Position numbers and translations under genes: made by a program. Positions 28,501 to 37,310 of a DNA stretch of 64,000 nucleotides are shown piece after piece. The notes under the pieces are model-generated. The model was not told where the DNA came from and ran no database searches. It was given only the letters and a program-made list of their open reading frames with translations. The number at the start of each line of letters is the position of its first letter. The stretch's first letter is position 1. Location of the stretch: NCBI RefSeq assembly GCF_014042355.1, contig NZ_JACEZU010000010.1, forward strand, positions 184,821 to 248,820, read 5' to 3'. The DNA is from Rugamonas apoptosis (GTDB taxonomy: Bacteria; Pseudomonadota; Gammaproteobacteria; Burkholderiales; Burkholderiaceae_D).

Positions 28501-28589
28501 TGATCAACACGCTCACGCCCACCGTCGGCGACGGCAATTCCCAGACCCCGGAATACAAGTCCTTCCTGGTCAAGGTGGAAAAAGCGTGA
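25518..28589 (+). CDS. fdnG: Formate dehydrogenase-N alpha subunit, selenocysteine-containing
   Basis: About 1023 residues, read through an in-frame TGA at 26106-26108 as selenocysteine (residue 197). Before it the protein has a Tat signal (SRRQFLKVTGA) and the [4Fe-4S] motif NTCPYCSVGCG. The sequence runs DNQARV-Sec-HGPTVAGLAPTFGRG, the exact context of the Sec ligand of molybdenum in E. coli FdnG. Downstream continues MTNHWVDIKNADVILVMGGN and the molybdopterin-binding domains. It oxidises formate in the periplasm and passes electrons to FdnH. The ribosome-binding site is GAGAGG. Without Sec decoding it would look like two broken genes (25518-26108 and 26121-28589). Confidence 0.96.
26109..26151 (+). 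promoter_or_regulatory. Bacterial SECIS element of fdnG
   Basis: Immediately after the TGA, the mRNA can fold into a hairpin. A lower stem pairs CATGGTC (26109-26115) with GGCCGTG (26145-26151). An upper stem GG-T-GGCA/TGCCCC has a bulged U below a GGTCT apical loop (26127-26131). The loop sequence and its 18-nt distance from the TGA match E. coli fdhF. This is the binding site for SelB with tRNA-Sec. Folding was done by eye. Confidence 0.9.
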
Positions 28590-28607
28590 GCGCCCGAGGA
28601 GAATGAG

Positions 28608-29531
28608 ATGGCACTGCAATCATTGGATATCAAGCGCGTGTCCGCCACCACCACGCAGCCGCCCAGCGCGCGCGAACCGGCGCTGGGCACCGTGGCCAAG
28701 CTGATCGACGTATCGAAGTGCATCGGCTGCAAGGCTTGCCAGACCGCCTGCATGGAGTGGAACGACCTGCGCGACGACGTGGGCGAGAACGCGGGCGTGT
28801 ACGACAACCCGAACGACCTGACGCCGCAATCGTGGACGGTGATGCGCTTTTCCGAGCACGAGTCGGGCGACGGCAAGCTGGAATGGCTAATCCGCAAGGA
28901 CGGCTGCATGCACTGCGAAGATCCCGGCTGCCTGAAGGCCTGTCCGGCGCCGGGCGCCATCGTGCAGTACACCAACGGCATCGTCGACTTCCACCAGGAG
29001 AACTGCATCGGCTGCGGCTACTGCGTGGCTGGCTGTCCGTTCGACGTGCCGCGCATTTCGAAGAAGGACAGCCGGGCCTACAAATGCACACTGTGCTCGG
29101 ACCGGGTGGCCGTGGGCCAGGAACCGGCCTGCGTCAAGACCTGCCCCACCGGCGCCATCGTGTTCGGCACCAAGGAGGACATGCGGCAGCACGCCGACGA
29201 GCGCATCGCCGACCTCAAGTCGCGCGGCTACGCGCAGGCGGGCCTGTACGACCCGGCCGGCGTGGGCGGCACGCACGTGATGTATGTGCTGCACCATGCC
29301 GACCAGCCAGGCTTGTACCACGGCTTGCCGGCCGCCCCCAGCATCAGTCCCATGGTGGGATTGTGGAAGGGCATGACCAAGCCGCTGGCCCTGGCCGGCC
29401 TCGCCGTCACGGCGCTGGCGGGCTGGTTCCACTACGTGCGGGTGGGCCCCAATGAAGTGAGCAGGGACGAAGAAGCCGAGGCAGCCGAAGACGCCAACCG
29501 CATCCGGGAGAGCCAAAATGAATCGCGATAA
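28608..29531 (+). CDS. fdnH: Formate dehydrogenase-N beta (iron-sulfur) subunit
   Basis: 307 residues. Four ferredoxin-type cysteine groups bind four [4Fe-4S] clusters: CIGCKACQTAC, CMHCEDPGCLKAC, CIGCGYCVAGC and CTLCSDR with CVKTCPTG. One C-terminal transmembrane helix (LALAGLAVTALAGWFHYV) anchors it. It carries electrons from the alpha subunit to cytochrome b556 on the periplasmic side of the membrane. It lies 18 bases after fdnG and overlaps fdnI by 14 bases. Also called fdxH/fdoH. Confidence 0.96.
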   Translation: MALQSLDIKRVSATTTQPPSAREPALGTVAKLIDVSKCIGCKACQTACMEWNDLRDDVGENAGVYDNPNDLTPQSWTVMRFSEHESGDGKLEWLIRKDGCMHCEDPGCLKACPAPGAIVQYTNGIVDFHQENCIGCGYCVAGCPFDVPRISKKDSRAYKCTLCSDRVAVGQEPACVKTCPTGAIVFGTKEDMRQHADERIADLKSRGYAQAGLYDPAGVGGTHVMYVLHHADQPGLYHGLPAAPSISPMVGLWKGMTKPLALAGLAVTALAGWFHYVRVGPNEVSRDEEAEAAEDANRIRESQNESR

Positions 29532-30162
29532 GGATGGCAATCCGCTCATCGAGCGCTACACGGCCAATGAACGCGCCGGCCACTGGGTCACCGCCATCTG
29601 CTTCGTGCTGCTGATGGTGTCTGGCCTGTCCATGTTCCACCCGGCCACCGCATGGATGACGGTGTTCCTCGGCGGCGGGCAATGGACGCGCATCCTGCAC
29701 CCGTTCATCGGGTTGGTGATGGTGGTCTCCTTCACCGGCATGGTGGCCCGGTTCTGGCGCCACAACCGCTTCGAGCCGGGCGACCGCGAATGGCTGGACC
29801 AGACCGGTGATGTGATCCACAAGCGCGAACATCTGGTGCCCAAGGCGGGCCGTTACAACGGCGGGCAAAAACTGCTGTTCTTTCTGCTGGTGGGCTGCAT
29901 GGCGGCGCTGCTGCTGACCGGCCTGGTAATCTGGCGCGCCTACTTCTCGGCGCTGTTCCCCATCGGTCTGATACGCTTCGCCGCCCTGCTCCACGCGTTC
30001 TGCGCGCTGCTCATCATGGTGGCCATCATCATTCACGTGTACGCGGGCTTGTGGGTCAAGGGCTCGCTGGGCGCCATGGTGCGCGGTACGGTGACGTACG
30101 GGTGGGCGCGCAAGCACCACGGACGCTGGTTCGAGGAAGCCGTGCGCAAGTCGCGCGACTAG
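29518..30162 (+). CDS. fdnI: Formate dehydrogenase-N gamma subunit (cytochrome b556)
   Basis: 214-residue membrane subunit with four transmembrane helices that binds two b-type haems and reduces quinone. Conserved features are ERYTANERAGHWVTAICFVL (haem His), LHPFIGLVMV and HAFCALLIMVAIIIHVYAGL. The start overlaps the end of fdnH by 14 bases. Together fdnGHI would form a proton-motive-force-generating formate:quinone oxidoreductase. Confidence 0.95.
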   Translation: MNRDKDGNPLIERYTANERAGHWVTAICFVLLMVSGLSMFHPATAWMTVFLGGGQWTRILHPFIGLVMVVSFTGMVARFWRHNRFEPGDREWLDQTGDVIHKREHLVPKAGRYNGGQKLLFFLLVGCMAALLLTGLVIWRAYFSALFPIGLIRFAALLHAFCALLIMVAIIIHVYAGLWVKGSLGAMVRGTVTYGWARKHHGRWFEEAVRKSRD

Positions 30163-30271
30163 CGGCATGGATTCCATCGCCTGTCGAGCCTCGCCCGTTT
30201 TGGATTAGAATAAGCCGCAAGGCCGGCCGCCGGTGGCGGGCCGGATCGGCATTCTGGGACGGGGGACTTAC

Positions 30272-31294
30272 TTGGTACAACGCCTGCTTGCACCCGGCGA
30301 GATCGAAGCGCTCGATCACACCGCCATTCCGCGCCTGCTGCTGCCGCAGCCGCGCGGCCTGTTCCGCGCCCGCGCCGCACGCCTGCGCCGGCTGGCCAAT
30401 AACGACATCAAGGGCATTCCCGTTGGCGCCACCTTGCGCGGCTACCTGCTGCTGATGGCCGCGCTGGTCGATGCGCAGGCGGCCGTCACGCTGGCCCTGC
30501 CGTCCGATACCAGCGCACTGGCGGCGGCCATCAACCTGCCCGGCCACGCCGCCATCGCCCAGGCGCTCAGTCACAACATGCCGCCGCTGCCCGTCAGCGG
30601 CGCCCGCCCGCGCGCGTGGCGCGGCGTGTTTGACAACCTGCTGGCGCAAATGGGCACGCTGGCCAACAGCCAGCCGCAACTTTCGTCGGTGCTGGACGAA
30701 CTGCGTGCGCTCTCGGACGCCGAACTGGACGGCTGCGCCGACGCCGTGCTGGCGCAGTTCGGTGACGGCATCAACCCGCTCCATGCGCCGTTCGTGGCAG
30801 CCGCGCTGCAGGTGGTGTGGACATTGCAGGCCAGCCTGCTCGACGCGCGCCACGTGCAGCCGCTGGTCACGGGCGCCCTGTGCCCCGTGTGTGGCTCGCA
30901 TCCGGTGGCCAGCGTGATCCGCATCGGCGGACAATCGCAGGGTTACCGCTATCTGCACTGCGGCATCTGCGCCAGTGAATGGCATATGGTGCGCGTCAAA
31001 TGTTCCAGCTGCGAGCAGAACGCGCACGTGGCCTACCAAAGCCTGGAGGACGCGGACGGCGGTACCGCGCCGCCGTCCGACGCCATCAACAAAGCCAACG
31101 ACCCATCGCGCGTGGCGCGCGCGGAAACCTGCGACGACTGCCACAGTTACCGCAAAATATTCAACCAGGAGCATGACTATGAGGTCGAACCGCTGGCCGA
31201 TGACCTGGCCAGCCTGATGCTCGACGTGCTGGTGGGCGAAGCTGGTTATGCGCGCGCCAGCGGCAATCCCTTGCTGTGGTTCAGCGCGCCATGA
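30272..31294 (+). CDS. fdhE: Formate dehydrogenase accessory protein FdhE
   Basis: 340-residue cytosolic maturation protein needed for active periplasmic formate dehydrogenase. Paired cysteines typical of the FdhE rubredoxin-like fold are visible: CPVCGSHP, CGICASEWH, CSSCEQN and CDDCHSY. The start is a TTG giving MVQRLLAPGEIEALD, which matches homologues and has GGGGGAC just upstream; a GTG at 30233 would add 13 residues. The stop overlaps selA (ATGA), tying enzyme maturation to Sec synthesis. Confidence 0.9.
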   Translation: MVQRLLAPGEIEALDHTAIPRLLLPQPRGLFRARAARLRRLANNDIKGIPVGATLRGYLLLMAALVDAQAAVTLALPSDTSALAAAINLPGHAAIAQALSHNMPPLPVSGARPRAWRGVFDNLLAQMGTLANSQPQLSSVLDELRALSDAELDGCADAVLAQFGDGINPLHAPFVAAALQVVWTLQASLLDARHVQPLVTGALCPVCGSHPVASVIRIGGQSQGYRYLHCGICASEWHMVRVKCSSCEQNAHVAYQSLEDADGGTAPPSDAINKANDPSRVARAETCDDCHSYRKIFNQEHDYEVEPLADDLASLMLDVLVGEAGYARASGNPLLWFSAP

Positions 31295-32772
31295 GCGGCG
31301 CACCGCCAGGGGCAACCGAGGGCGCGGCGGCGGACACCGGCGCGGCCGGCGCGCGCAGCGTGCATCTGCCGGCCGTGCATCTGATCCTGGCCGATCCATC
31401 ATGCCAGCCGCTGCTGGCCGAATACGGCCGCGTGCAGACTCTGGCCGCGGCGCGCGCGCTGCTGGCCGAGCTGCGCGGCGACATGCTGCGCGTGGCCAAT
31501 GCCGGCGGCGCAGCGTCATCCCCGGCCGGCCAGATCGCCATCCCCGCCATCACCGCCCTGCTGGCGCAGCGGCTGGCGCAGGCCAACCGCTCACCGCTGC
31601 GCCCCCTGTTCAATTTGAGCGGCACCGTACTGCATACCAACCTGGGCCGCGCGCTGCTGCCCGACAGCGCCGTGCAAGCCGTGGCCGAAGCGCTGCGCTG
31701 GCCCATGAACCTGGAATGGGACATCGACATGGGCAGGCGCGGCGACCGCGACGACCTGGTGGAAGCGCTGCTGCGCGAGCTGACCGGCGCCGAAGCCGTC
31801 ACCATCGTCAACAACAACGCCGCCGCCGTGCTGCTGATGCTCGACACGCTGGCCCATGGCCGCGAAGCCATCGTCTCGCGCGGCGAGCTGGTGGAGATCG
31901 GCGGCGCGTTCCGCATCCCGGACATCATGCAGCGCGCCGGCGCCACGCTGCGCGAAGTGGGCAGCACCAACCGCACGCACCCGCACGATTACGCCAACGC
32001 CGCCAATGCGCAGACGGCGCTGCTGCTCAAGGTCCATTGCAGCAATTACGTCATCACCGGCTTCACGAAAAGCGTGGCGGTGGCCGAGCTGGCGCCGCTG
32101 GCACGCGACCGGGGTATCCCGCTGGCTGTGGATCTGGGCAGCGGCACACTGGTGGACCTGGAACAATATGGCCTGCCACATGAAACGACGGTGCGCGAGA
32201 CCGTCGCCGCCGGCGCCGACCTGGTGACCTTCAGCGGCGATAAGCTGCTGGGCGGGCCGCAATGCGGCATCATCGCCGGCCGCGCCGACCTGATCGCGCG
32301 CATCAAACGCAACCCGCTCAAGCGCGCGCTGCGGGTCGGCAAACTGACGCTGGCCGCGCTGGCGCCCGTACTGGCCCTGTACCGCGCCCCCGACCTGTTG
32401 CCCGTCCGCCTGACCACGCTGCGCCTGCTCACGCGCCCGGCCGCCGATATGCGCGCGCAGGCGCAAGCCATCCTGCCGCTGCTGCGGCGCGCGCTGGGCG
32501 CCGATTACGACGTGCGCGACGAAGCCATGACCAGCCAGATCGGCAGCGGCGCGCTGCCGGTGGACCTGCTGCCCAGCCACGGCCTGACGGTGCGCGCCGC
32601 TCCAGGCGCGCGCGTGCGCGACGCGCTGGGCATGCTGGAACGGCGGCTGCGCGCCCTGCCCATCCCCGTGGTCGGCCGCATCGCGCAGGACGCCCTGTGG
32701 CTGGACCTGCGCTGCCTGGACGAAGATCAGCAGCAGCGCTTCGTCGAACAACTCGAATCGCTGGCCGTATGA
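31291..32772 (+). CDS. selA: L-seryl-tRNA(Sec) selenium transferase
   Basis: 493-residue PLP enzyme that converts Ser-tRNA(Sec) to Sec-tRNA(Sec) using selenophosphate. The PLP lysine lies in TFSGDKLLGGPQCGII. Other family markers are FNLSGTVLHTNLGRALLP and VNNNAAAVLLMLDTLA. The ATG overlaps the fdhE stop (ATGA), and its own stop overlaps selB in the same way. Another in-frame start 15 bases upstream is less likely. Confidence 0.97.
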   Translation: MSGAPPGATEGAAADTGAAGARSVHLPAVHLILADPSCQPLLAEYGRVQTLAAARALLAELRGDMLRVANAGGAASSPAGQIAIPAITALLAQRLAQANRSPLRPLFNLSGTVLHTNLGRALLPDSAVQAVAEALRWPMNLEWDIDMGRRGDRDDLVEALLRELTGAEAVTIVNNNAAAVLLMLDTLAHGREAIVSRGELVEIGGAFRIPDIMQRAGATLREVGSTNRTHPHDYANAANAQTALLLKVHCSNYVITGFTKSVAVAELAPLARDRGIPLAVDLGSGTLVDLEQYGLPHETTVRETVAAGADLVTFSGDKLLGGPQCGIIAGRADLIARIKRNPLKRALRVGKLTLAALAPVLALYRAPDLLPVRLTTLRLLTRPAADMRAQAQAILPLLRRALGADYDVRDEAMTSQIGSGALPVDLLPSHGLTVRAAPGARVRDALGMLERRLRALPIPVVGRIAQDALWLDLRCLDEDQQQRFVEQLESLAV

Positions 32773-34658
32773 TCGTCGGCACCGCGGGCCATATCGACCA
32801 TGGCAAGACCACGCTCACGCGCGCCCTGACCGGCGTCGACACGGATCGCCTGAAGGAAGAAAAGGCCCGCGGCATTTCGATCGAACTCGGATACGCCTAT
32901 TTGCCGCTCGACGATGGCCTGGTGCTGGGTGTGATCGACGTTCCCGGCCACGAGAAATTCATCCGCACCATGGCCGCCGGCGTGACCGGCATCGACTACG
33001 CGCTGCTGGCGGTGGCGGCCGACGACGGCATCATGCCGCAAACGCTGGAACACCTGTCCATCCTGCGCCTGCTGGGCGTGCGGCGCGGGGCCGTGGCCCT
33101 GACCAAGGCCGACCGCGCCGACCCGGCCCGGCTGGCGCAAGTGGAAGGCGAGGTTCGCGCCCTGCTGTCCGCCATGGGCTTCGACGACGCTCCCCTGTTC
33201 CGCACCAACGCCACGGCGGCCAACGACGCGGGCGTGGCGGCGCTGCTGGCGCATCTGAGCGCCACCGCCCGCCAGCTGCCCGCCCGCGACGAGCAAGGCC
33301 TGTTCCGGCTGGGCGTGGACCGCGTGTTCACGCTGGCCGGACAAGGCACCGTCGTCACCGGCACCGCGCTGGCGGGCGCCGTGCGGGTGGGCGACCTGCT
33401 GCGGCTGGCGCCCGGCGGCCGGCAAGTGCGGGTGCGCGGCATCCACGCGCAGAACCGCGCGGCCGAACGCGGCATGGCCGGCCAGCGGCTGGCGCTGAAC
33501 CTGGGCGGCGCCGCGCGCGAGGATATCGACCGTGGCAGCTGGGTGGTGGCGCCCGCGCTGGCCGATTGCGGCGAACGGCTGGACGCCGAATTGTCGCTGC
33601 TGGCCGGCGCCGGTGCGCCGCTCGCATCGTGGTCGCCGTTGCACGTGCACCTGGGCGCCGCCCATCGCACGGCGCACGTGGTGCCGCTCGATGGCGACAT
33701 ACTGGCGCCCGGCCACACAGGCCGCGTACAACTGGTGCTCGATGCGCCCGTGCACGCGGCGCCCGGCGACCGCTTTATCATCCGCAACGCGCAGGCCAGC
33801 GCCACCATCGGCGGTGGCGTGGTGCTGGACCCGTTCGCGCCGGCCCGGAAACGGCGCAGCGCCGAACGGCTGGCGTGGTTGCAAGCCATGTCCGGCTATC
33901 TCGCCGACGGCGGCCTGGCCGCGCCGCTGGCCTGCAGCCCGCACGGCCTGCGTGCATCCACGCTGACACGCCTGACGCTGCTGCCGGCGGACCGTCTTAC
34001 GTTGCCGCCGGACGCCATGCGCATCGCACTGGCGGGCGGCGACGCGCTGCTGATCGCGCGCGCCAGCGCGCAAGCGCTGCAGGAACGCGCCATCGCCGCG
34101 CTGGCCCAGTTCCACGCCCGCGCGCCCGACGAGGCGGGCCCGGAATGGTGGCGACTGAAACGCATGGTGGCGCCCGATGCGGAAGACAAGCTGTGGAGCG
34201 ACCTGCTGGAACAACTGATTGCGGCGGGCCGCGTATGCCAGCGCGGCCGAAGCCTGCACCTGCCCGAGCATCGCCTCGAATTGAGCCCGCAGGAGCAGGC
34301 GCTGGCCGCACCCTTGCTGGCCTCATTGCTGGCCGGTAGCTACGATCCGCCATGGGTGCGAGACCTTGCGCGCAAGACGGGCATGGCGGAGGACGACGTG
34401 CGGCGCCTGCTGCGCAAGCTCAATCGCAGCGGCGACGTGGGTCAAGTGGTGCCGGACCTGTTCTACCATCCGGCACGGCTGGCCGAACTGGCGCGCATCG
34501 TCGCCACGCTGCCCGAAGCGCAAGCCGCCTCGTTCCGCGACGCCACGGCGCTGGGCCGCAAGCGCGCCATCCAGCTGCTGGAGTACTTTGACCGCGTCGG
34601 CTATACTCGGCGCGTAGGCAACATCCATCTGGTACGGCCCAACGCCGTATGGTCGTAG
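32769..34658 (+). CDS. selB: Selenocysteine-specific elongation factor SelB
   Basis: 629-residue GTPase that delivers Sec-tRNA(Sec) to SECIS-bearing mRNA. The N-terminal EF-Tu-like domain has GTAGHIDHGKTTL (G1), ISIELGYAYL (switch I region) and DVPGHEKFI (G3), with TKAD as the G4 motif. The C-terminal part (from about residue 430) is a series of winged helices that bind the SECIS hairpin. Translation is coupled to selA through ATGA. The tRNA-Sec gene follows 21 bases after the stop. Confidence 0.97.
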   Translation: MIVGTAGHIDHGKTTLTRALTGVDTDRLKEEKARGISIELGYAYLPLDDGLVLGVIDVPGHEKFIRTMAAGVTGIDYALLAVAADDGIMPQTLEHLSILRLLGVRRGAVALTKADRADPARLAQVEGEVRALLSAMGFDDAPLFRTNATAANDAGVAALLAHLSATARQLPARDEQGLFRLGVDRVFTLAGQGTVVTGTALAGAVRVGDLLRLAPGGRQVRVRGIHAQNRAAERGMAGQRLALNLGGAAREDIDRGSWVVAPALADCGERLDAELSLLAGAGAPLASWSPLHVHLGAAHRTAHVVPLDGDILAPGHTGRVQLVLDAPVHAAPGDRFIIRNAQASATIGGGVVLDPFAPARKRRSAERLAWLQAMSGYLADGGLAAPLACSPHGLRASTLTRLTLLPADRLTLPPDAMRIALAGGDALLIARASAQALQERAIAALAQFHARAPDEAGPEWWRLKRMVAPDAEDKLWSDLLEQLIAAGRVCQRGRSLHLPEHRLELSPQEQALAAPLLASLLAGSYDPPWVRDLARKTGMAEDDVRRLLRKLNRSGDVGQVVPDLFYHPARLAELARIVATLPEAQAASFRDATALGRKRAIQLLEYFDRVGYTRRVGNIHLVRPNAVWS

Positions 34659-34679
34659 CGCCGTTTTGACGCACCACGA

Positions 34680-34772
34680 GGAAGGCATACTCATCCGGTG
34701 ATGGGGCCGGGCTTCAAACCCGGTGGGGGGCGTCAGCCGCTCCCTCGTAAGTTCGACTCCTACTGCCTTCCG
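34680..34772 (+). tRNA. selC: tRNA-Sec (anticodon TCA)
   Basis: Starts GGAAGGCATACTC. The 8-bp acceptor stem GGAAGGCA/TGCCTTCC is diagnostic of tRNA-Sec. A 6-bp D stem (CTCATC/GATGGG), the anticodon stem CCGGG/CCCGG with loop CTTCAAA (anticodon TCA) and a long variable arm follow. The T loop is TTCGACT. Two oddities: the T stem GTAAG/CCTAC has an A-C mismatch, and the bases after the discriminator G read CCCA, so an exact CCA end is not encoded. It directly follows selB. Confidence 0.95.
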
Positions 34773-34856
34773 CCCATCCATTCGCGCTTGCCCTCAGCGG
34801 ATAATGGCGCAAGAATCCGGGCCGCGAGCCCCTTGCTCGCAAAACCATAAGGAATA

Positions 34857-34891
34857 AAAAAACCGCCAGGCTCACGCACTGGCGGTTTTTT
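34857..34891. terminator. Bidirectional terminator between selC and pnp
   Basis: A 12-bp inverted repeat AAAAAACCGCCA/TGGCGGTTTTTT with an 11-nt loop. Both strands read a GC stem followed by six T residues, so it can end the plus-strand fdn-sel transcript and the minus-strand pnp transcript. Confidence 0.92.
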
Positions 34892-34912
34892 GCTTCAGAC
34901 TAAGCCGAAAGA

Positions 34913-37024
34913 TTACTGGGCTGCTGCGGCGCCTTCTTCAGCGGCCGCTTTCATCGACAGCTTCAGACGACCGCGGTCGTCCGTTTCCAGCACTTTCACG
35001 CGCACTGCCTGGCCTTCTTTCAGGTAGTCGGCCACGGCGTTCACACGCTCGTTGGCGATCTGCGAGATGTGCAGCAGGCCATCCTTGCCTGGCATGACTT
35101 GCACGATCGCGCCGAAGTCCAGCAGCTTCAACACCACGCCGTCGTAGGTCTTGCCCACTTCGACCGAGGCGGTCAGCTCTTCGATGCGGCGCTTGGCTTC
35201 CTGGCCGGCGGCAGCGTCCACGGAGGCGATGGTGACCACGCCTTCGTCGCTGATGTCGATCTGGGTGCCGGTCTCTTCGGTCAGCGCGCGGATCACGGCG
35301 CCGCCCTTGCCGATCACGTCACGGATCTTCTCTGGGTTGATCTTGATGGTGATCAGGCGCGGTGCGAAGTCCGACAGCTCGGTCTTCACGTGCGGCATGG
35401 CTTTCTGCATTTCGCCCAGGATGTGCTCGCGGCCTTCCTTGGCTTGCGCCAGCGCCACTTGCATGATTTCCTTGGTGATGCCCATGATCTTGATGTCCAT
35501 CTGCAGCGCCGTGATACCGTTGCGGGTACCGGCTACCTTGAAGTCCATGTCGCCCAGGTGGTCTTCGTCACCCAGGATGTCCGACAGCACGGCGAAACGG
35601 CCGCCTTCCTTGATCAGGCCCATGGCGATACCGGCCACGTGCTCTTTCATCGGCACGCCGGCATCCATCAGCGCCAGGCAGCCGCCGCAGACGGAAGCCA
35701 TCGACGAGGAACCGTTCGATTCCGTGATTTCCGACACCAGGCGCACGGAGTAGCTGAACTCGTCGGCCGATGGCAGCGCGGCGATCAGCGCGCGCTTGGC
35801 CAGGCGGCCGTGGCCGATTTCGCGGCGCTTGGGCGTGCCCACGCGGCCCGTTTCGCCGGTGGCGAACGGAGGCATGTTGTAGTGCAGCATGAACGAGTCG
35901 GTGAACTCGCCCATCAGCGCGTCGATCTTCTGGCTGTCGCGGGCCGTGCCCAGGGTGGCCACCACCAGCGCTTGGGTTTCGCCGCGGGTGAACAGGGCCG
36001 AACCGTGGGTGCGTGGCAGCACGGAGGTGCGGATCGCGATCGGACGCACGGTGCGGGTGTCGCGGCCGTCGATACGTGGCTCGCCTTCCAGGATCTGCGA
36101 ACGCACGATCTTGGCTTCCATGTCGAACAGGATGTTGCCCACTTCGGCGGCGTCCGGTGCCTCGGCAGTCGCTTCGGCGGCCAGGTCGGCCATCACTTCA
36201 CTGGTGGCGGCCTTCAGCTTGGCGGTACGCTCTTGCTTGTCCTTGGTCAGGTAAGCGTCGCGGATCTTCGCTTCGGCGAAGTGCGCCACGCGGGCGATCA
36301 GCGCTTCGTTCTTGGCCGGGGCGGTCCATTGCACTTCCGGCTTGCCGCCGTCGCGCACCAGCTCGTGGATCGCGTCGATCACGGCCTTCATCTGGTCGTG
36401 GCCATAAACCACGGCGCCCAGCATGATTTCTTCGGACAGCTGTTTGGCTTCCGATTCGACCATCAGCACGGCCGTTTCGGTACCGGCGACCACCAGGTCC
36501 ATCTGCGACGTCTTCAGTTGCTCGACGGTCGGGTTCAGGATGTACTGGCCATTGGCGTAACCCACGCGGGCGGCGCCGATCGGGCCGTTGAATGGCACGC
36601 CGGACACGCACAGGGCGGCCGAGGCGCCGATCATGGCGGCGATGTCTGGATCGATTTCAGGGTTGACCGACAGCACGTGAATGATGATCTGCACTTCATT
36701 CAGGTAACCTTCAGGGAACAGCGGACGGATAGGACGGTCGATCAGACGCGAGGTCAGCGTTTCTTTTTCCGAAGGACGGCCTTCGCGCTTGAAGAAACCG
36801 CCGGGGATCTTGCCTGCGGCATAGGTCTTCTCGACGTAATCGACGGTCAGCGGGAAGAAGTCCTGACCGGGCTTGGCGTCCTTGCGTGCCACCACGGTGG
36901 CCAGGATCACGGTATCTTCGATCGATACCATGACCGCGCCCGATGCCTGGCGGGCGATTTCGCCGGTTTCCAGCGTGACTTGATGTTGGCCGTACTGGAA
37001 GGTTTTCGTAACTTTGTTAAACAT
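34913..37024 (-). CDS. pnp: Polyribonucleotide nucleotidyltransferase (PNPase)
   Basis: 703-residue phosphorolytic 3'-5' exoribonuclease of the RNA degradosome. Two RNase PH domains are visible (RLIDRPIRPLFPEGYLNEVQ in the first, RREIGHGRLAKRAL in the second). They are followed by a KH domain (INPEKIRDVIGKGGAVIRAL) and an S1 domain ending in LLHISQIANERVN and GRLKLSMKAA. Length is normal. The ribosome-binding site is GAAAGGG. It is downstream of rpsO, the conserved arrangement, separated by an intercistronic terminator. Confidence 0.98.
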   Translation of the reverse strand: MFNKVTKTFQYGQHQVTLETGEIARQASGAVMVSIEDTVILATVVARKDAKPGQDFFPLTVDYVEKTYAAGKIPGGFFKREGRPSEKETLTSRLIDRPIRPLFPEGYLNEVQIIIHVLSVNPEIDPDIAAMIGASAALCVSGVPFNGPIGAARVGYANGQYILNPTVEQLKTSQMDLVVAGTETAVLMVESEAKQLSEEIMLGAVVYGHDQMKAVIDAIHELVRDGGKPEVQWTAPAKNEALIARVAHFAEAKIRDAYLTKDKQERTAKLKAATSEVMADLAAEATAEAPDAAEVGNILFDMEAKIVRSQILEGEPRIDGRDTRTVRPIAIRTSVLPRTHGSALFTRGETQALVVATLGTARDSQKIDALMGEFTDSFMLHYNMPPFATGETGRVGTPKRREIGHGRLAKRALIAALPSADEFSYSVRLVSEITESNGSSSMASVCGGCLALMDAGVPMKEHVAGIAMGLIKEGGRFAVLSDILGDEDHLGDMDFKVAGTRNGITALQMDIKIMGITKEIMQVALAQAKEGREHILGEMQKAMPHVKTELSDFAPRLITIKINPEKIRDVIGKGGAVIRALTEETGTQIDISDEGVVTIASVDAAAGQEAKRRIEELTASVEVGKTYDGVVLKLLDFGAIVQVMPGKDGLLHISQIANERVNAVADYLKEGQAVRVKVLETDDRGRLKLSMKAAAEEGAAAAQ

Positions 37025-37251
37025 GGGTATTCCCTTTCTATTTGCCGACAGATTTTCAGGGGCTGTCGTTCACCTCACCACAGGCGGCGTCTCCTTGTAA
37101 GATGGGCCGCCTTTACTGCTATCACTGCTATCACTGCGCTTTCACTGCGCGACTGCCGCATTGTGAAACGGCAGCGTGCGTATTCGGGAATGCCATGTTG
37201 CTGTGCCAAGAGACTGTTCCTCTTAGCAATTTGTTGCCGGGCCAAATGACA

Positions 37252-37285
37252 AAATGCCCGCGTCAGCGAACTGGCGCAGGCATTT
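37252..37285 (-). terminator. Intercistronic terminator between rpsO and pnp
   Basis: In minus orientation AAATGCCTGCG pairs with CGCGGGCATTT (one wobble, 12-nt loop), followed by TTGTCATTT. It lies 25 bases after the rpsO stop and resembles the rpsO-pnp attenuator of other proteobacteria, letting S15 be made in excess of PNPase. A second small hairpin, CTGCCG/CGGCAG at 37153-37174, lies in the pnp leader. Confidence 0.75.
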
Positions 37286-37310
37286 CGGTTTAAACCGGGT
37301 GGCGCAAAAA

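Noticed and set aside
25500..28619. A very long open frame (about 1039 codons) on the minus strand opposite fdnG
   Set aside because: It is low in recognisable motifs, rich in His/Arg/Gly, and mirrors the codon bias of the real gene; many other high-GC genes here have similar antisense frames.
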